Under the pieces are notes generated by a model that was not told the origin of the DNA, did not search any database, and saw only the letters and a list, made by a program, of their open reading frames with translations. Below, one piece after another: positions 35,658 through 44,608 of a stretch of 64,000 nt of DNA. This DNA is from Actibacterium sp. 188UL27-1 (GTDB taxonomy: Bacteria; Pseudomonadota; Alphaproteobacteria; Rhodobacterales; Rhodobacteraceae), in the NCBI RefSeq assembly GCF_016901225.1, contig NZ_JAFEUL010000008.1:1-64000 (forward strand), written 5' to 3'. Each line of letters begins with the position of its first letter. Position 1 is the stretch's first letter. The translations under genes were made by a program, and so were the position numbers.

Positions 35658-36155
35658 TTAACGGGTCACGTCGACCTCTGGCTCGGCCTTGTCAGCGATT
35701 TGCCGGGTGACGGCGACGCCATCTTCGATCGACTGGGTTCGGGTCTGGTCGGCGTCAAACAGAGCCTCACTTGCCGATTTTGATGTGGGCTGATTGATGC
35801 TTTCAATCAAAGACTGGGTCACCGCGTGGTTGCGGGCGGCCTCGGCCTCACTCCGGACCTGATCGAGTGTCACCTCTGAGGAGGGTGGCGATGTAACTGG
35901 ACCGCCTGCAGGTTTGTCCTGGGGGGCCGGGTCGGTCGCCTGAGCTTTGGTTGCTGGGTCGACCGGACGGGTGCCATTTGCCGTTTGGGCGGCAACGGTG
36001 CCTGAACTGTTTGGAGATGCCGCCGCTGCAGCCGGTTGATCCGAACCGGAGGTGTTGGATGTCTGTTTCTGCGAGGGCTCAGCCGGCTGATTGGCCGATT
36101 TCTGAGGTTGCGATTGAGCCGTGTTTGGGCCGGTCAAGGTGGACAAGGTCAGCAT
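35658..36155 (-). CDS. Hypothetical Ala/Pro/Ser/Gln-rich protein
   Basis: No family is recognised. Residues 1-95 or so are low in complexity (Gln, Ala, Pro, Ser, Thr) and likely disordered. Residues about 96-165 are more regular, with helical segments EVTLDQVRSEAEAARNHAV and QSLIESINQPTSKSASEAL. No signal peptide or membrane helix is seen. Start ATG 36155 (MLTLSTLTGPN) has GGAG seven bases upstream; a frame from 36191 lacks a ribosome site. With the next gene downstream it may form a small operon. Confidence 0.55.
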   Translation of the reverse strand: MLTLSTLTGPNTAQSQPQKSANQPAEPSQKQTSNTSGSDQPAAAAASPNSSGTVAAQTANGTRPVDPATKAQATDPAPQDKPAGGPVTSPPSSEVTLDQVRSEAEAARNHAVTQSLIESINQPTSKSASEALFDADQTRTQSIEDGVAVTRQIADKAEPEVDVTR

Positions 36156-36386
36156 AAAAAACTCCATGTACCGTGTACAAGAAGCCCCCACCCGAGAAGG
36201 GACATAGCCGGGAGTTCTGAAGAAAATCTTAATGCAAACCTCTAAAATCCTAACAAAATAACTGATAAATGCGCAATTTTGTCATGGAAATTGATATGGG
36301 ATCCATTCTCAGGATGGCAAATTATGCTATATGTAACAGATTGATGACAATGCTAGACGCAAATACTTTATCGAAGGGAACGATAC
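36156..36386. other. AT-rich intergenic region with divergent promoters
   Basis: These 231 bases are clearly more AT-rich than the rest of the window and separate divergent small genes. TTGATG (36342-36347) could be a -35 element for the rightward 42-residue gene, but no clean -10 is seen. No coding frame is supported. GAAGGGAA (36373-36380) precedes the rightward ATG. Confidence 0.4.
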
Positions 36387-36515
36387 ATGAACCTTATGAC
36401 TGCCAGCTATCTTCTGCCGCTGACCCATAGGCTGGATCACGCGAAACCGCGCCTGACCTTCATGGAGCGCTACCAGAAAACGTTCCGCCGGTTTCCCCGT
36501 CGTGGCAGATACTGA
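36387..36515 (+). CDS. Small basic protein of 42 residues
   Basis: The frame runs from ATG 36387 to TGA 36513-36515. The product starts MNLMTASYLLPLTHRLDHAK and ends in a very basic tail RRFPRRGRY. AAGGGAA lies six to twelve bases upstream, and a strong terminator begins 18 bases after the stop, so this is probably a real transcribed gene. No family is recognised; the size and Arg-rich tail recall small stress-linked or RNA-binding proteins, but this is only a resemblance. Confidence 0.55.
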   Translation: MNLMTASYLLPLTHRLDHAKPRLTFMERYQKTFRRFPRRGRY

Positions 36516-36533
36516 GCCTGACCTGGCTTATGA

Positions 36534-36568
36534 CGAGATGGGTCGCCTTTGGGCGGCCCATCTCGTTT
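36534..36568. terminator. Strong hairpin terminator, probably bidirectional
   Basis: CGAGATGGGTCGCC (36534-36547) pairs with GGCGGCCCATCTCG (36552-36565) with one G-T pair and a 4-base loop, followed by TTT. It ends the small 42-residue gene. It directly abuts the end of the convergent GIY-YIG-like gene (36568), so it may serve both. Confidence 0.85.
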
Positions 36569-36996
36569 CAGAACGTGTCAAATGAGGTTGAGGCTCCGGT
36601 TTGGCGCGAGTTGAAGGCGCCGCGATAGTGCTGGATCATGGCCGTTTCGATCTGTTGGCGGGTCTGGCGGTCAATCTCAATACCGGCCCAGCGGAGCCAC
36701 AGAGTATCATCGCCTTGCTTGAGCCGGGTGGCGAGGATGAACAGGGCGCCTTTATGCGATGTTTTCGTCTGCTTGGGGTCGGGGATCAGATAGGTGCCCA
36801 TTCGGGCGCGGATCCCACCTCGCATCCCGGTTTCGCCGACATAGAGGACATTACCGGGTTTGAGTGGCCCGGGACGGTCTGTGAAGATGTAGAACCCTTC
36901 ATAGTCCGGGATCAGCAACTTGTTCGACGTCAATACCGACAATCTGCGCGGCGGGTTGAACCGGACCCATTGTTGCCAGTCCATCCGTGCGGTCAT
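36568..36996 (-). CDS. GIY-YIG-like nuclease domain protein
   Basis: The 142-residue product carries the features of a GIY-YIG fold. YEGFYIFTDRPG (about residues 31-42) stands for the first strand, VLYVGETGMRGGIRARMGTYL (given as VLYVGETG, then GGIRARMGTYL; about 49-69) has the second strand with the Arg helix, and a conserved Glu lies in QIETAMIQHYRG (about 114-125). It is a single-domain protein with no partner in the neighbourhood. Function in DNA repair or defence is possible but not shown. It converges with the 42-residue gene and lies downstream of acs. Confidence 0.6.
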   Translation of the reverse strand: MTARMDWQQWVRFNPPRRLSVLTSNKLLIPDYEGFYIFTDRPGPLKPGNVLYVGETGMRGGIRARMGTYLIPDPKQTKTSHKGALFILATRLKQGDDTLWLRWAGIEIDRQTRQQIETAMIQHYRGAFNSRQTGASTSFDTF

Positions 36997-37015
36997 GGTA
37001 CAGTCCTTTCGTCAT

Positions 37016-37047
37016 GAAAATGGCGGCCCCGCGAGGCCGCCATTTTA
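37016..37047. terminator. Terminator after acs, symmetrical
   Basis: AAAATGGCGGCC (37017-37028) pairs perfectly with GGCCGCCATTTT (37035-37046) around six bases. The A and T ends make it a bidirectional rho-independent terminator. It lies 25 bases after the acs stop. Confidence 0.9.
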
Positions 37048-37071
37048 ACAACTGCAGCCACGTGAGACGTG

Positions 37072-39030
37072 TTAGCCGCGGTTCATCCGGTTCTCAATCA
37101 AGTCATCGACCACCGATGGATCGGCAAGGGTGGAGGTGTCACCAAGCGCACTGTAGTCATCTTCTGCGATCTTGCGCAGGATGCGGCGCATGATCTTGCC
37201 CGAACGGGTCTTGGGCAGGCCGGGTGCCCATTGGATCAGGTCGGGTTTGGCGATGGGGCCGATCTCGGTCCGGACCCATTTTTCCAGCTCTTTGCGCAGA
37301 TCTTCGGACGGGTCTTCGCCGTTCATCAGGGTGACATAGGCGTAGATGCCCTGGCCCTTGATGTCGTGGGGGTAACCGACAACGGCGGCTTCGGCGACCT
37401 TGGGATGGGCGACCAGGGCGGATTCCACCTCTGCCGTGCCCATCCTGTGGCCCGAGACGTTAATCACATCGTCCACCCGGCCCGTGATCCAGTAATCGCC
37501 ATCCGCATCGCGGCGGCAGCCATCCCCGGTGAAGTAATACCCCTTGTAGTCTGAGAAATAGGTCTTCTCGAACCGGTCATGATCTCCCCAGACGGTGCGC
37601 ATCTGAGCAGGCCAGCTGTCTTTCATGCAAAGAACACCTTCGGCGGCGGTGTCGGTGATTTCTTCCCCGGTTTGCGGATCCAGAATGACGGGCGTGATCC
37701 CAAAGAAGGGCCGCGTGGCCGAGCCGGGCTTGGTCGCCGTGGCGCCAGGCAGGGGGGTCAGCAGGTGACCGCCTGTCTCCGTCTGCCACCAGGTATCGAC
37801 GATGGGGCAGTTTCCCTTGCCGATGACGTCATTGTACCAGTTCCATGCCTCGGGGTTGATCGGTTCGCCCACCGTGCCCAGGACTTTGAGGTCGCTCAGG
37901 TCATATTTTTCGACCGGTTCATCGCCATGGGCCATCAGGGCGCGGATGGCGGTGGGCGCCGTGTAGAACTGGTTCACCTTGTGTTTTTCGCAGACAGCCC
38001 AGAACCGGCCCGCATCGGGATAGGTGGGCACCCCTTCGAACATGATCGTCGTGGCGCCATTGGCGAGCGGTCCATAGACGATATAGCTGTGCCCGGTGAC
38101 CCAGCCGACATCGGCGGTACACCAGAAAATATCCCCTTCATGGTAATCAAAGACATATTGATGGGTCATGGCTGCATAGACGATGTAGCCGCCCGTGGTG
38201 TGGACCACGCCTTTGGGCTGCCCCGTGGATCCAGACGTGTAAAGGATGAACAGCGGATCCTCGGCCGCCATTTCGACGGGTGCAGAGACGTCGGACGCCT
38301 CCAGCGCCATTTCGCTGTAGTCAAAGTCGCGGCCATCGACCCAGGTGGTCTGGGCGCCGGTGCGGCGAACGACCAGGCATTTGCAATCGTGGACGACATG
38401 GAGCAGGGCCGCGTCGGTGTTGGATTTCAATGGTGTGGAGCGGCCACCGCGCGGGGCGAAATCGGCTGTGATCACGACCTTTGCATCGCAGCCATTGATC
38501 CGGGCCCCCAGTGCATCGGGTGAGAAGCCGGCAAAGACGATGGAATGGATCGCCCCGATCCGCGCGCAAGCCAGCATCGCATAGGCGGCTTCGGGGATCA
38601 TGGGCAGATAGAGGACGACGCGGTCCCCCTTGCGGACGCCCAGATCCTCAAGGATGTTGGCCATCTTGCAGGTCTCTGCATGGAGCTGTCTGTAAGTGAT
38701 GTGTTTGGCGGCCTCGGACGGGTCGTCGGGTTCCCAGATGATGGCGGTTTGCTCACCGCGGGTGGCGAGGTGGCGGTCGATGCAATTGGCCGCGACGTTC
38801 AGGGTGCCGTCCTCAAACCATTTTATCGCGACATTGCCAGGCGCGAAGGAGGTGTTCTTGACCGTGGCATAGGGTTTGATCCAATCGATGCGCTGGCCCT
38901 GTTCGCCCCAGAACGCCGCGGGATCCGCAACCGATGCGGCATACATCTGATCATAGCGGGCCGCATCGGCATGGGCCGTTGCGGCGAATTCTGGCGATGG
39001 TGCATAGGTTTTTTCGTCTGAATCGAGCAT
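37072..39030 (-). CDS. acs: Acetyl-CoA synthetase
   Basis: Acs turns acetate, ATP and CoA into acetyl-CoA through acetyl-AMP. Adenylation motifs are [21 protein letters not shown] (in two parts: [10 protein letters not shown] and [11 protein letters not shown], about residues 259-279), [16 protein letters not shown], and [20 protein letters not shown]. The acetylation-regulated Lys lies in [15 protein letters not shown] near the C-terminus (about 615). At 652 residues it has normal length. The gene lies next to a Liv-type importer and within 8 kb of a CrbS-like sensor kinase, a class known to control acs in gammaproteobacteria. Confidence 0.97.
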   Translation of the reverse strand: MLDSDEKTYAPSPEFAATAHADAARYDQMYAASVADPAAFWGEQGQRIDWIKPYATVKNTSFAPGNVAIKWFEDGTLNVAANCIDRHLATRGEQTAIIWEPDDPSEAAKHITYRQLHAETCKMANILEDLGVRKGDRVVLYLPMIPEAAYAMLACARIGAIHSIVFAGFSPDALGARINGCDAKVVITADFAPRGGRSTPLKSNTDAALLHVVHDCKCLVVRRTGAQTTWVDGRDFDYSEMALEASDVSAPVEMAAEDPLFILYTSGSTGQPKGVVHTTGGYIVYAAMTHQYVFDYHEGDIFWCTADVGWVTGHSYIVYGPLANGATTIMFEGVPTYPDAGRFWAVCEKHKVNQFYTAPTAIRALMAHGDEPVEKYDLSDLKVLGTVGEPINPEAWNWYNDVIGKGNCPIVDTWWQTETGGHLLTPLPGATATKPGSATRPFFGITPVILDPQTGEEITDTAAEGVLCMKDSWPAQMRTVWGDHDRFEKTYFSDYKGYYFTGDGCRRDADGDYWITGRVDDVINVSGHRMGTAEVESALVAHPKVAEAAVVGYPHDIKGQGIYAYVTLMNGEDPSEDLRKELEKWVRTEIGPIAKPDLIQWAPGLPKTRSGKIMRRILRKIAEDDYSALGDTSTLADPSVVDDLIENRMNRG

Positions 39031-39121
39031 GTCGGCCTCCCTGCTGTGACCATGGGCTGGTCGCCCATGGGGTTTGGTACGTCAATTGTGCAATAGGCGT
39101 AAGTGCCGCGCCACCCCCGCG

Positions 39122-39877
39122 TCAGATCGCGAGGTATTCAGCGCGCAATTCGTCGTTCTGCAGGACCTCGGCGGCGGTACCGTCAAAGACGATGCCGCCC
39201 GTATCAAGGATGACCGATCGATCGGCCAGTTCCAGGGCGCGGACGGCGTTTTGCTCAACAATAATGGTGGTGATCCCCAATTCCTTGATAGTGATCAGGG
39301 TCTTTTCGATCTCGTCCACGATGACGGGTGCGAGGCCTTCGTAGGGTTCGTCAAGCAGCAACACCTTGATGTCGCGGCACAGGGCCCGCGCGATGGCAAG
39401 CATCTGTTGTTCGCCGCCCGACAGGGTCGTGCCCTCTTGCTTGCGGCGTTCGCCGAGGCGGGGGAACAAGTCGTAAACCCGTTCGATGGACCAGCCGATG
39501 GGCGGGGCGATCTGTGCGAGTTTCAGATTCTCCTCGACCGTGAGGCCCTGGATGATGCGGCGATCCTCCGGCACCAGCGCCAGTCCAGCGGTTGCGGCTT
39601 CATGGGAGGCCATGGTGTGGAGCGGCTGGTGATCCAGCCAGATTTCCCCATGGGTCACCATTGGTGAGCCAACGCGGGCCAACGCCCGCAGGGTCGAGGT
39701 CTTGCCCGCGCCATTGCGACCCAGCAGCGCCAGGATTTCACCTTCATGGACGTTAAAGCTGACGCCCTGCACGATGTAACTTTCGCCATAATAGGCGTGC
39801 ATGTCCCAGACCGAGAAGAAGGCGGGGGCGGTGGCGGCCTTGTTGGCGTTTTTCGAGAAGTCGGGTTTGACGTTCAT
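39122..39877 (-). CDS. livF: Branched-chain amino acid-type ABC transporter ATPase (LivF)
   Basis: This is the second ATPase of a Liv-type importer. Walker A is GRNGAGKTSTLRALA (about residues 53-67), the signature is LSGGEQQMLAIARALC, and Walker B is VLLLDEPYEGLAP. The N-terminus has about 25 extra residues before DMHAYYGESYIVQGVSF. It is the last gene of a five-gene operon (binding protein, livH, livM, livG, livF) transcribed leftward towards acs. The cargo is not defined by sequence. Confidence 0.92.
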   Translation of the reverse strand: MNVKPDFSKNANKAATAPAFFSVWDMHAYYGESYIVQGVSFNVHEGEILALLGRNGAGKTSTLRALARVGSPMVTHGEIWLDHQPLHTMASHEAATAGLALVPEDRRIIQGLTVEENLKLAQIAPPIGWSIERVYDLFPRLGERRKQEGTTLSGGEQQMLAIARALCRDIKVLLLDEPYEGLAPVIVDEIEKTLITIKELGITTIIVEQNAVRALELADRSVILDTGGIVFDGTAAEVLQNDELRAEYLAI

Positions 39878-39889
39878 CTGATGCGCTCC

Positions 39890-40654
39890 TTAGGCGGCTG
39901 CGGTGCTTTCGCCCAGATAGGCTTCGCGCACTTTGGGGTGGCCCTTGATATTGTCCGGCGTGTCTTCGACCAGGGGCGTGCCCTGGGCCAGGACGGTGAT
40001 GCGTTCGGCCAGGGAAAACACCACATGCATATCATGTTCGATGATGGCGATGGTGATATGGCGTTCATCCTGGATCTGTTTGAGCAGGTCGATGGTGTTG
40101 TTGGTATCGGCGCGCGCCATCCCGGCAGTCGGTTCATCGAGCAGCAACAGGCGCGGTTCCTGTGCCAGGCACATGCCGATCTCTAGCCGCCGCTTATCCC
40201 CGCGTGACATGGCGGAAGCGTGCATGTCACGTTTGTCGGCCATGTTCATTTCGACCAGCATCTCTTCGGCCTTGGCGGCGATGTCGCGTTGGCTGAGGAC
40301 GGACGCGATAGCGTTCATTTCAAACGCGCCGTCGCGCTTGGCGAAACACGGGATCATCATGTTTTCCATAACGGTCAGGTCGCCAAAGATTTCAGGCGTT
40401 TGAAACACGCGGCTGATGCCCATCTGGTTGATCTCGTGCGGGGAGCGGCCCAGCACCGACTGCCCATCAAAGAGGACAGAGCCGGTATCGGGGATCAGCT
40501 TGCCCACCAGGCAGTTCAGTAGTGTGGATTTGCCCGCGCCATTGGGGCCGATGATGGCGTGGACGGAACGTTCGGCGACGGAAAGGTTGACGTCACCCAG
40601 CGCCTGGAGGCCACCGAACCGTTTGCCCACACCTTTGACTTCAAGGATACCCAT
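39890..40654 (-). CDS. livG: Branched-chain amino acid-type ABC transporter ATPase (LivG)
   Basis: This is the first ATPase of the importer. Walker A is [16 protein letters not shown] (about residues 36-51) and Walker B is LLLLDEPTAGMARADTN. The signature motif is MSRGDKRRLEIGMCLAQ in place of LSGGQ. This variant, and the AGM after Walker B, recall UrtD-like ATPases of urea importers as much as classical LivG. It ends 12 bases before livF and starts 12 bases after livM. Confidence 0.9.
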   Translation of the reverse strand: MGILEVKGVGKRFGGLQALGDVNLSVAERSVHAIIGPNGAGKSTLLNCLVGKLIPDTGSVLFDGQSVLGRSPHEINQMGISRVFQTPEIFGDLTVMENMMIPCFAKRDGAFEMNAIASVLSQRDIAAKAEEMLVEMNMADKRDMHASAMSRGDKRRLEIGMCLAQEPRLLLLDEPTAGMARADTNNTIDLLKQIQDERHITIAIIEHDMHVVFSLAERITVLAQGTPLVEDTPDNIKGHPKVREAYLGESTAAA

Positions 40655-40666
40655 GATCTGTTTTCC

Positions 40667-41878
40667 TTATTCAGCGGGGTTGACGGTGGTGGCACCGGAG
40701 CCGTCGCCGGTCTCTTTCTTTTTCTTGCGGCGGAAGATGCGGCCAATGCGCTGTCCCCCTTCGACCAGACCGCCGGGCAGGAAGATCACGACGAGCATGA
40801 ATAGAATGCCGAGGGTCAGATGCCAGCCCTTGCCGATGAAGGGATAGACCATCGACACCACGATATCCTCAAGCCCGTCAGGCAGGAAGGCAAACCAGTT
40901 ATGCAGGATCGTTTCGTTGATCTTGGAGACAATGTTTTCCATGTATTTGATGAAGCCTGCGCCCAAGATCGGGCCGATCAGGGTGCCCGCACCGCCAAGG
41001 ATGGCCATCAAAACGACCTCGCCCGAGGCGGTCCAGAACATCCGCTCGGCCCCGGCCAGCGGGTCCATGGCAACCATCAGGCCGCCGGCCAGACCGGCAT
41101 ACATGCCTGAAATGACGAAGGCCGCCAGCGTGTAGGGTTTGGGGTTCAGGCCCGTATAATTCAGGCGGGTCTGGTTGGTTTTGATCGCCCGCAGCATCAG
41201 ACCAAAGGGCGACCGGAAAATCCGGATCGACAGGTAAAAGGCCAGGATCAGGATGACGGCGCAGAAATAGTAGCCGACATTGAAGGTGAATACCCAGTTG
41301 CTGATGACCAGCCGGGTATTCTCTCCCATTTCAAGACCGAAGAGGCTGGGGACGGGGATATTGCCATCCGGTGTCACGCTTTGGCCTAGGATGCGAGGGT
41401 CATTGAGCGACAGTTGCAGGCCCGTCTCCCCGCCTGTGATGGGGGTCAGCACCGAATAGGCGAGCGAAAACGACATCTGCGCGAAGGCCAGCGTCAGGAT
41501 CGAGAAGTAGATGCCCGACCGTCTGAGCGAGATGTACCCGATCAGGACCGAGAAGAGACCGGCCACGATCATGGATGCCAGGATTGCGGGGATGACATTC
41601 ATGCCCAGCAACTTGAACATCCAGACCCCGGCATAGGAGCCGACACCCAGGAAGGCCGCGTGACCGAAGGACAGGTAGCCGGTCAACCCGAACAGGATGT
41701 TGAAGCCGATGGCGAAGATGCCAAAGATCACGAAGCGCTGCATCAGGTCAGGATAGCCTGCGTTGAACTGCGCTAGGGGAGAGCTGATCGGGAACGGATT
41801 CAGCAGGAAGGGCGCGCCCAAGGCCAGAACCGTGACGATCAGCAGGATGGTTGTGTCTTTACGTGTCAATCCGAGCAT
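40667..41878 (-). CDS. livM: Branched-chain amino acid-type ABC transporter permease (LivM)
   Basis: This membrane permease of 403 residues has about ten helices. The core includes [21 protein letters not shown] (given as [19 protein letters not shown]; about residues 58-77) and the motif [20 protein letters not shown] with [14 protein letters not shown] near 290-320. The C-terminal 30 residues ([12 protein letters not shown] and on) are basic and soluble. A long loop at about 150-185 ([20 protein letters not shown]) faces the periplasm, as in LivM homologues. It ends 12 bases before livG. Confidence 0.92.
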   Translation of the reverse strand: MLGLTRKDTTILLIVTVLALGAPFLLNPFPISSPLAQFNAGYPDLMQRFVIFGIFAIGFNILFGLTGYLSFGHAAFLGVGSYAGVWMFKLLGMNVIPAILASMIVAGLFSVLIGYISLRRSGIYFSILTLAFAQMSFSLAYSVLTPITGGETGLQLSLNDPRILGQSVTPDGNIPVPSLFGLEMGENTRLVISNWVFTFNVGYYFCAVILILAFYLSIRIFRSPFGLMLRAIKTNQTRLNYTGLNPKPYTLAAFVISGMYAGLAGGLMVAMDPLAGAERMFWTASGEVVLMAILGGAGTLIGPILGAGFIKYMENIVSKINETILHNWFAFLPDGLEDIVVSMVYPFIGKGWHLTLGILFMLVVIFLPGGLVEGGQRIGRIFRRKKKKETGDGSGATTVNPAE

Positions 41879-41881
41879 GGC

Positions 41882-42913
41882 TCAGTCCTCCATCACGCCT
41901 TTGCGGCCCAACAGGCCACGGGGACGGGTCAGCAGAATGATGATGGCCACCAGGTAGATGATCACCTGGTTGATGCCGGGGATCAGCTCGATCACCGCAC
42001 TCATCGAGGCAAAGCTCTCAAGGATCCCCAGCAGGAACCCGGCCAGGACCGCGCCCCCCAGGGAGCCCATGCCCCCGACGACGACGACGATGAAGCTGAG
42101 CACTAGGAAATCCATCCCCATATGGTAATTTGGGGAGTTAATCGGGGCATACATGACCCCGGCCAACCCTGCCACAGCGGCGGCGAGGCCGAACATCATG
42201 GTGAACCGCTTATCGATATTGATGCCTAGCAGGCCCACGGTCTCGCGATCGGCCATGCCAGCGCGTACGACCATACCAAAGGTGGTGAATTGCAGGAAGG
42301 CAAAGACGACCGCGATGATGATGGCTGAAAAGGCAAAATAAACCAGCCGCCAATAGGGATAGATGATCGTGTTGGGATCAAACCCAATCATCGCGCCGAA
42401 ATCAAACGATCCGATAAAGGCGGCGGGGGCCGGGGTTGGGATTGGATTGGCACCGTAAAAGTACTTGATGACCTCCTGAAGCACGATAGCGAGGCCGAAG
42501 GTCACCAGGATCTGGTCGGCATGGGGGCGCTTGTAAAAGTGCTGGATCAGCCCGCGTTCCATGATCACGCCAATCACGATCATGATGGGGATCGCGATGA
42601 TGATCGAAATGGGGACGGCCCAATCAAGGATGCCTGCACCGATCGTTGGCCCGAACCATTCCTCAACGTATGGTGTGGAAATCTTGGCGGGATTACCCAG
42701 AAAGTCGGTTTTCGTGGGATCCTCGACCACCATGGAGATTGAGAGGATGCGCGATACCGTCACCGCGACAAAAGCGCCGATCATAAAAAGCGCTCCATGG
42801 GCAAAGTTCACGACCCCGAGCGTGCCAAAGATAAGGGTCAGCCCCAGGGCGATCAGCGCATAGGCCGACCCTTTGTCCAACCCGTTCAGGATTTGCAGGA
42901 TGAAAGCGTCCAT
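41882..42913 (-). CDS. livH: Branched-chain amino acid-type ABC transporter permease (LivH)
   Basis: This membrane permease of 343 residues has about eight helices. LNGLDKGSAYALIALGLTLI (about residues 9-28) with FGTLGVVNFAHGALFMIGAF is the LivH opening. VRAGMADRETVGLLGINID (cytoplasmic coupling loop) and GGMGSLGGAVLAGFLLGILE follow. An insert of about 40 residues between the second and third helices (SILSISMVVEDPTKTDFLGN and on) is longer than in typical LivH. It starts the permease part of the operon, 122 bases after the binding-protein gene. Confidence 0.92.
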   Translation of the reverse strand: MDAFILQILNGLDKGSAYALIALGLTLIFGTLGVVNFAHGALFMIGAFVAVTVSRILSISMVVEDPTKTDFLGNPAKISTPYVEEWFGPTIGAGILDWAVPISIIIAIPIMIVIGVIMERGLIQHFYKRPHADQILVTFGLAIVLQEVIKYFYGANPIPTPAPAAFIGSFDFGAMIGFDPNTIIYPYWRLVYFAFSAIIIAVVFAFLQFTTFGMVVRAGMADRETVGLLGINIDKRFTMMFGLAAAVAGLAGVMYAPINSPNYHMGMDFLVLSFIVVVVGGMGSLGGAVLAGFLLGILESFASMSAVIELIPGINQVIIYLVAIIILLTRPRGLLGRKGVMED

Positions 42914-43001
42914 TGTCCTCCCTTTCCGCGGTAACGGGCTGAGCGCCCGGCCACGTTAAATGGGCCAGCGCAGTCACGCCTGGTTCCGTTGTGTATTGGT
43001 G

Positions 43002-43026
43002 GGGCGGCCCGATCTCCGGACCGCCC
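43002..43026 (-). promoter_or_regulatory. Intercistronic hairpin between binding-protein gene and livH
   Basis: GGGCGGCCCG (43002-43011) and CCGGACCGCCC (43016-43026) form a strong imperfect stem just after the binding-protein stop. No U-tract follows. Such hairpins often keep the binding-protein mRNA stable and lower expression of the permease genes. Confidence 0.6.
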
Positions 43027-43035
43027 AAGGTGCGC

Positions 43036-44391
43036 TTAGGCGCCGGGGTTGCAGGTGCCCAACTGGCCGCCCGCAAATTGCGGATGGTCGGCGGCATAGG
43101 TGACCTTCTCAGCGGGGGTCACTTCCACAATCTCGAGCAGGTCGAACTCGGAATCCGGGTTCTCTTTGCCCTTCACGACCAGCACGTCCTTGAAGCACTG
43201 GTGATCTTCGGCGCGGTAGAGGGTCGGACCATTGCCCATGCCGTCAAATTCGAACCCTTCCAGGGCTTCGACAACGGCGCAGGGGTTGAACGATCCGGCA
43301 CGTTCCACGGCGTCGGCATAGAGCATCGCCTGAACATAGCAGGTATGGGCGGCCTGGGACGGCGGGAAGCCGTACTTGGTGCCGAAGGATTTGACAAAGG
43401 CTTTGGAGCCCTCATCCTGCAGCGACCAATGCCAGTTGGTGGAGCCGAAGATACCTTTGACATTGGCACCGGCACCCTTGGCCATCAGACGCGAGTAAAG
43501 CGGCACGATGATCTCGAAGTTCTTGTTATTGATCGATTTGTCGCGCAGGCCGAACTGAACGGCGTTGGTCAGCGAGTTGACCATGTTGCCGCCATAGTGG
43601 TTCAGCACCAGAACGTCGGCACCCGAGTTCAGCACCGGCGCGATGTAGGATGAAAAATCGGTCGACGCGAGCGGGGTTTTGACCGCATTCACCGTTTCCC
43701 AACCCATGGCTTCGGTGGAACTGCGCACGGCTTCTTCGGTCGTGTAGCCCCAGTTATAGTCGGCTGTCAGGTGGTAGGCTTTGCGATCTGTACCGTAATT
43801 GGCCGCCAGCACCGGTGCCAGGGCAGCGCCTGACATATAGCTGTTAAAGAAGTGGCGGAACCCGTTGGCCCGCTTGTCCTTGCCGGTCGTGTCATTCGAG
43901 TGGGTCAGACCGGCCATGAAGATGATGCCAGCCTCCTGGCATAGCGCCTGCACAGCCACGGCCACACCGGAGGACGATCCGCCAGTGACCATCACGGCGC
44001 CGTCTTTTTCGATCATTGACTTGGCCGATGCGCGGGCTGCGTCGGATTTCGTCTGCGTGTCACCCGTGACGTATTCGACCTTCTTGCCGAGGATGCCGTT
44101 GCCCTGCAGTTTCTTGGACGAGAACGTCGACATCATGCCGCCGTCACCGCCGCCATTGAGGTGTTCAACGGCCAGTTCATAGGCGCGCAGTTCGTCGGCA
44201 CCTTCATCCGCGTAGGGGCCAGTTTGCGGGACGTTGAACCCCAGTGTGACCGTGTCGCCCTGGGGTGCGTTCGTGAAGCCCGAATGACCATCTGCCCAAA
44301 CTGATCCGTCAAAGATCGTGGGCATTGCCAGCGCAGCGCCGGCTCCCGCCGTCACGGCGAGTACACCGCGGCGTGTGATTTTTTTCGACAT
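43036..44391 (-). CDS. Liv-type ABC transporter substrate-binding protein
   Basis: This is a periplasmic binding protein of the Leu/Ile/Val (PBP type I) class. The N-terminus MSKKITRRGVLAVTAGAGAA carries a twin-Arg pair and could be a Tat signal. The fold opens with VTLGFNVPQTGPYADEGADE (about residues 43-62). VTGGSSSGVAVAVQALCQEA and HLTADYNWGYTTEEAVRSS are the ligand-cleft segments. Start ATG 44391 has GGGAGG at the right distance; an upstream frame from 44508 lies in the promoter. It differs from classical LivJ, and the position near acs suggests an organic acid or amide cargo, but this is inference. Confidence 0.88.
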   Translation of the reverse strand: MSKKITRRGVLAVTAGAGAALAMPTIFDGSVWADGHSGFTNAPQGDTVTLGFNVPQTGPYADEGADELRAYELAVEHLNGGGDGGMMSTFSSKKLQGNGILGKKVEYVTGDTQTKSDAARASAKSMIEKDGAVMVTGGSSSGVAVAVQALCQEAGIIFMAGLTHSNDTTGKDKRANGFRHFFNSYMSGAALAPVLAANYGTDRKAYHLTADYNWGYTTEEAVRSSTEAMGWETVNAVKTPLASTDFSSYIAPVLNSGADVLVLNHYGGNMVNSLTNAVQFGLRDKSINNKNFEIIVPLYSRLMAKGAGANVKGIFGSTNWHWSLQDEGSKAFVKSFGTKYGFPPSQAAHTCYVQAMLYADAVERAGSFNPCAVVEALEGFEFDGMGNGPTLYRAEDHQCFKDVLVVKGKENPDSEFDLLEIVEVTPAEKVTYAADHPQFAGGQLGTCNPGA

Positions 44392-44425
44392 GAATATCCT
44401 CCCAATTGTGTAAAATGGCGAGCAT

Positions 44426-44487
44426 TGTTTGCCCTGCCGCACAAAGCCCTCGCGGGCCGGTTTATAAGGGCGCATTGAGGGCAAACA
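44426..44487. promoter_or_regulatory. Paired inverted sites in the liv/ScfR divergent promoter region
   Basis: TGTTTGCCCT (44426-44435) and AGGGCAAACA (44478-44487) are perfect inverted copies 42 bases apart. They lie in the 217-base region between the divergent binding-protein and ScfR-type regulator genes. GTTTGC/GCAAAC cores resemble sites of the related actinobacterial regulator RamB. They may be operators of the ScfR-type protein. TTGTAAATTTTTT and TTGTAAAGTATTT farther right form an AT-rich direct repeat. Confidence 0.45.
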
Positions 44488-44608
44488 TGTAAACAAGCGC
44501 TTGCCCAAGCTGCATTTTTTTGTAAATTTTTTAGCAGGGCCGCTGTGGATCTTGTAAAGTATTTCTCGCTGCGCCGCAAAAAACGATGTGTAATCAGCAG
44601 GCTATACG

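Noticed and set aside
37579-38523. Plus-strand frame of 314 codons
   Set aside because: It is antisense to acs, which has all adenylation motifs in frame.
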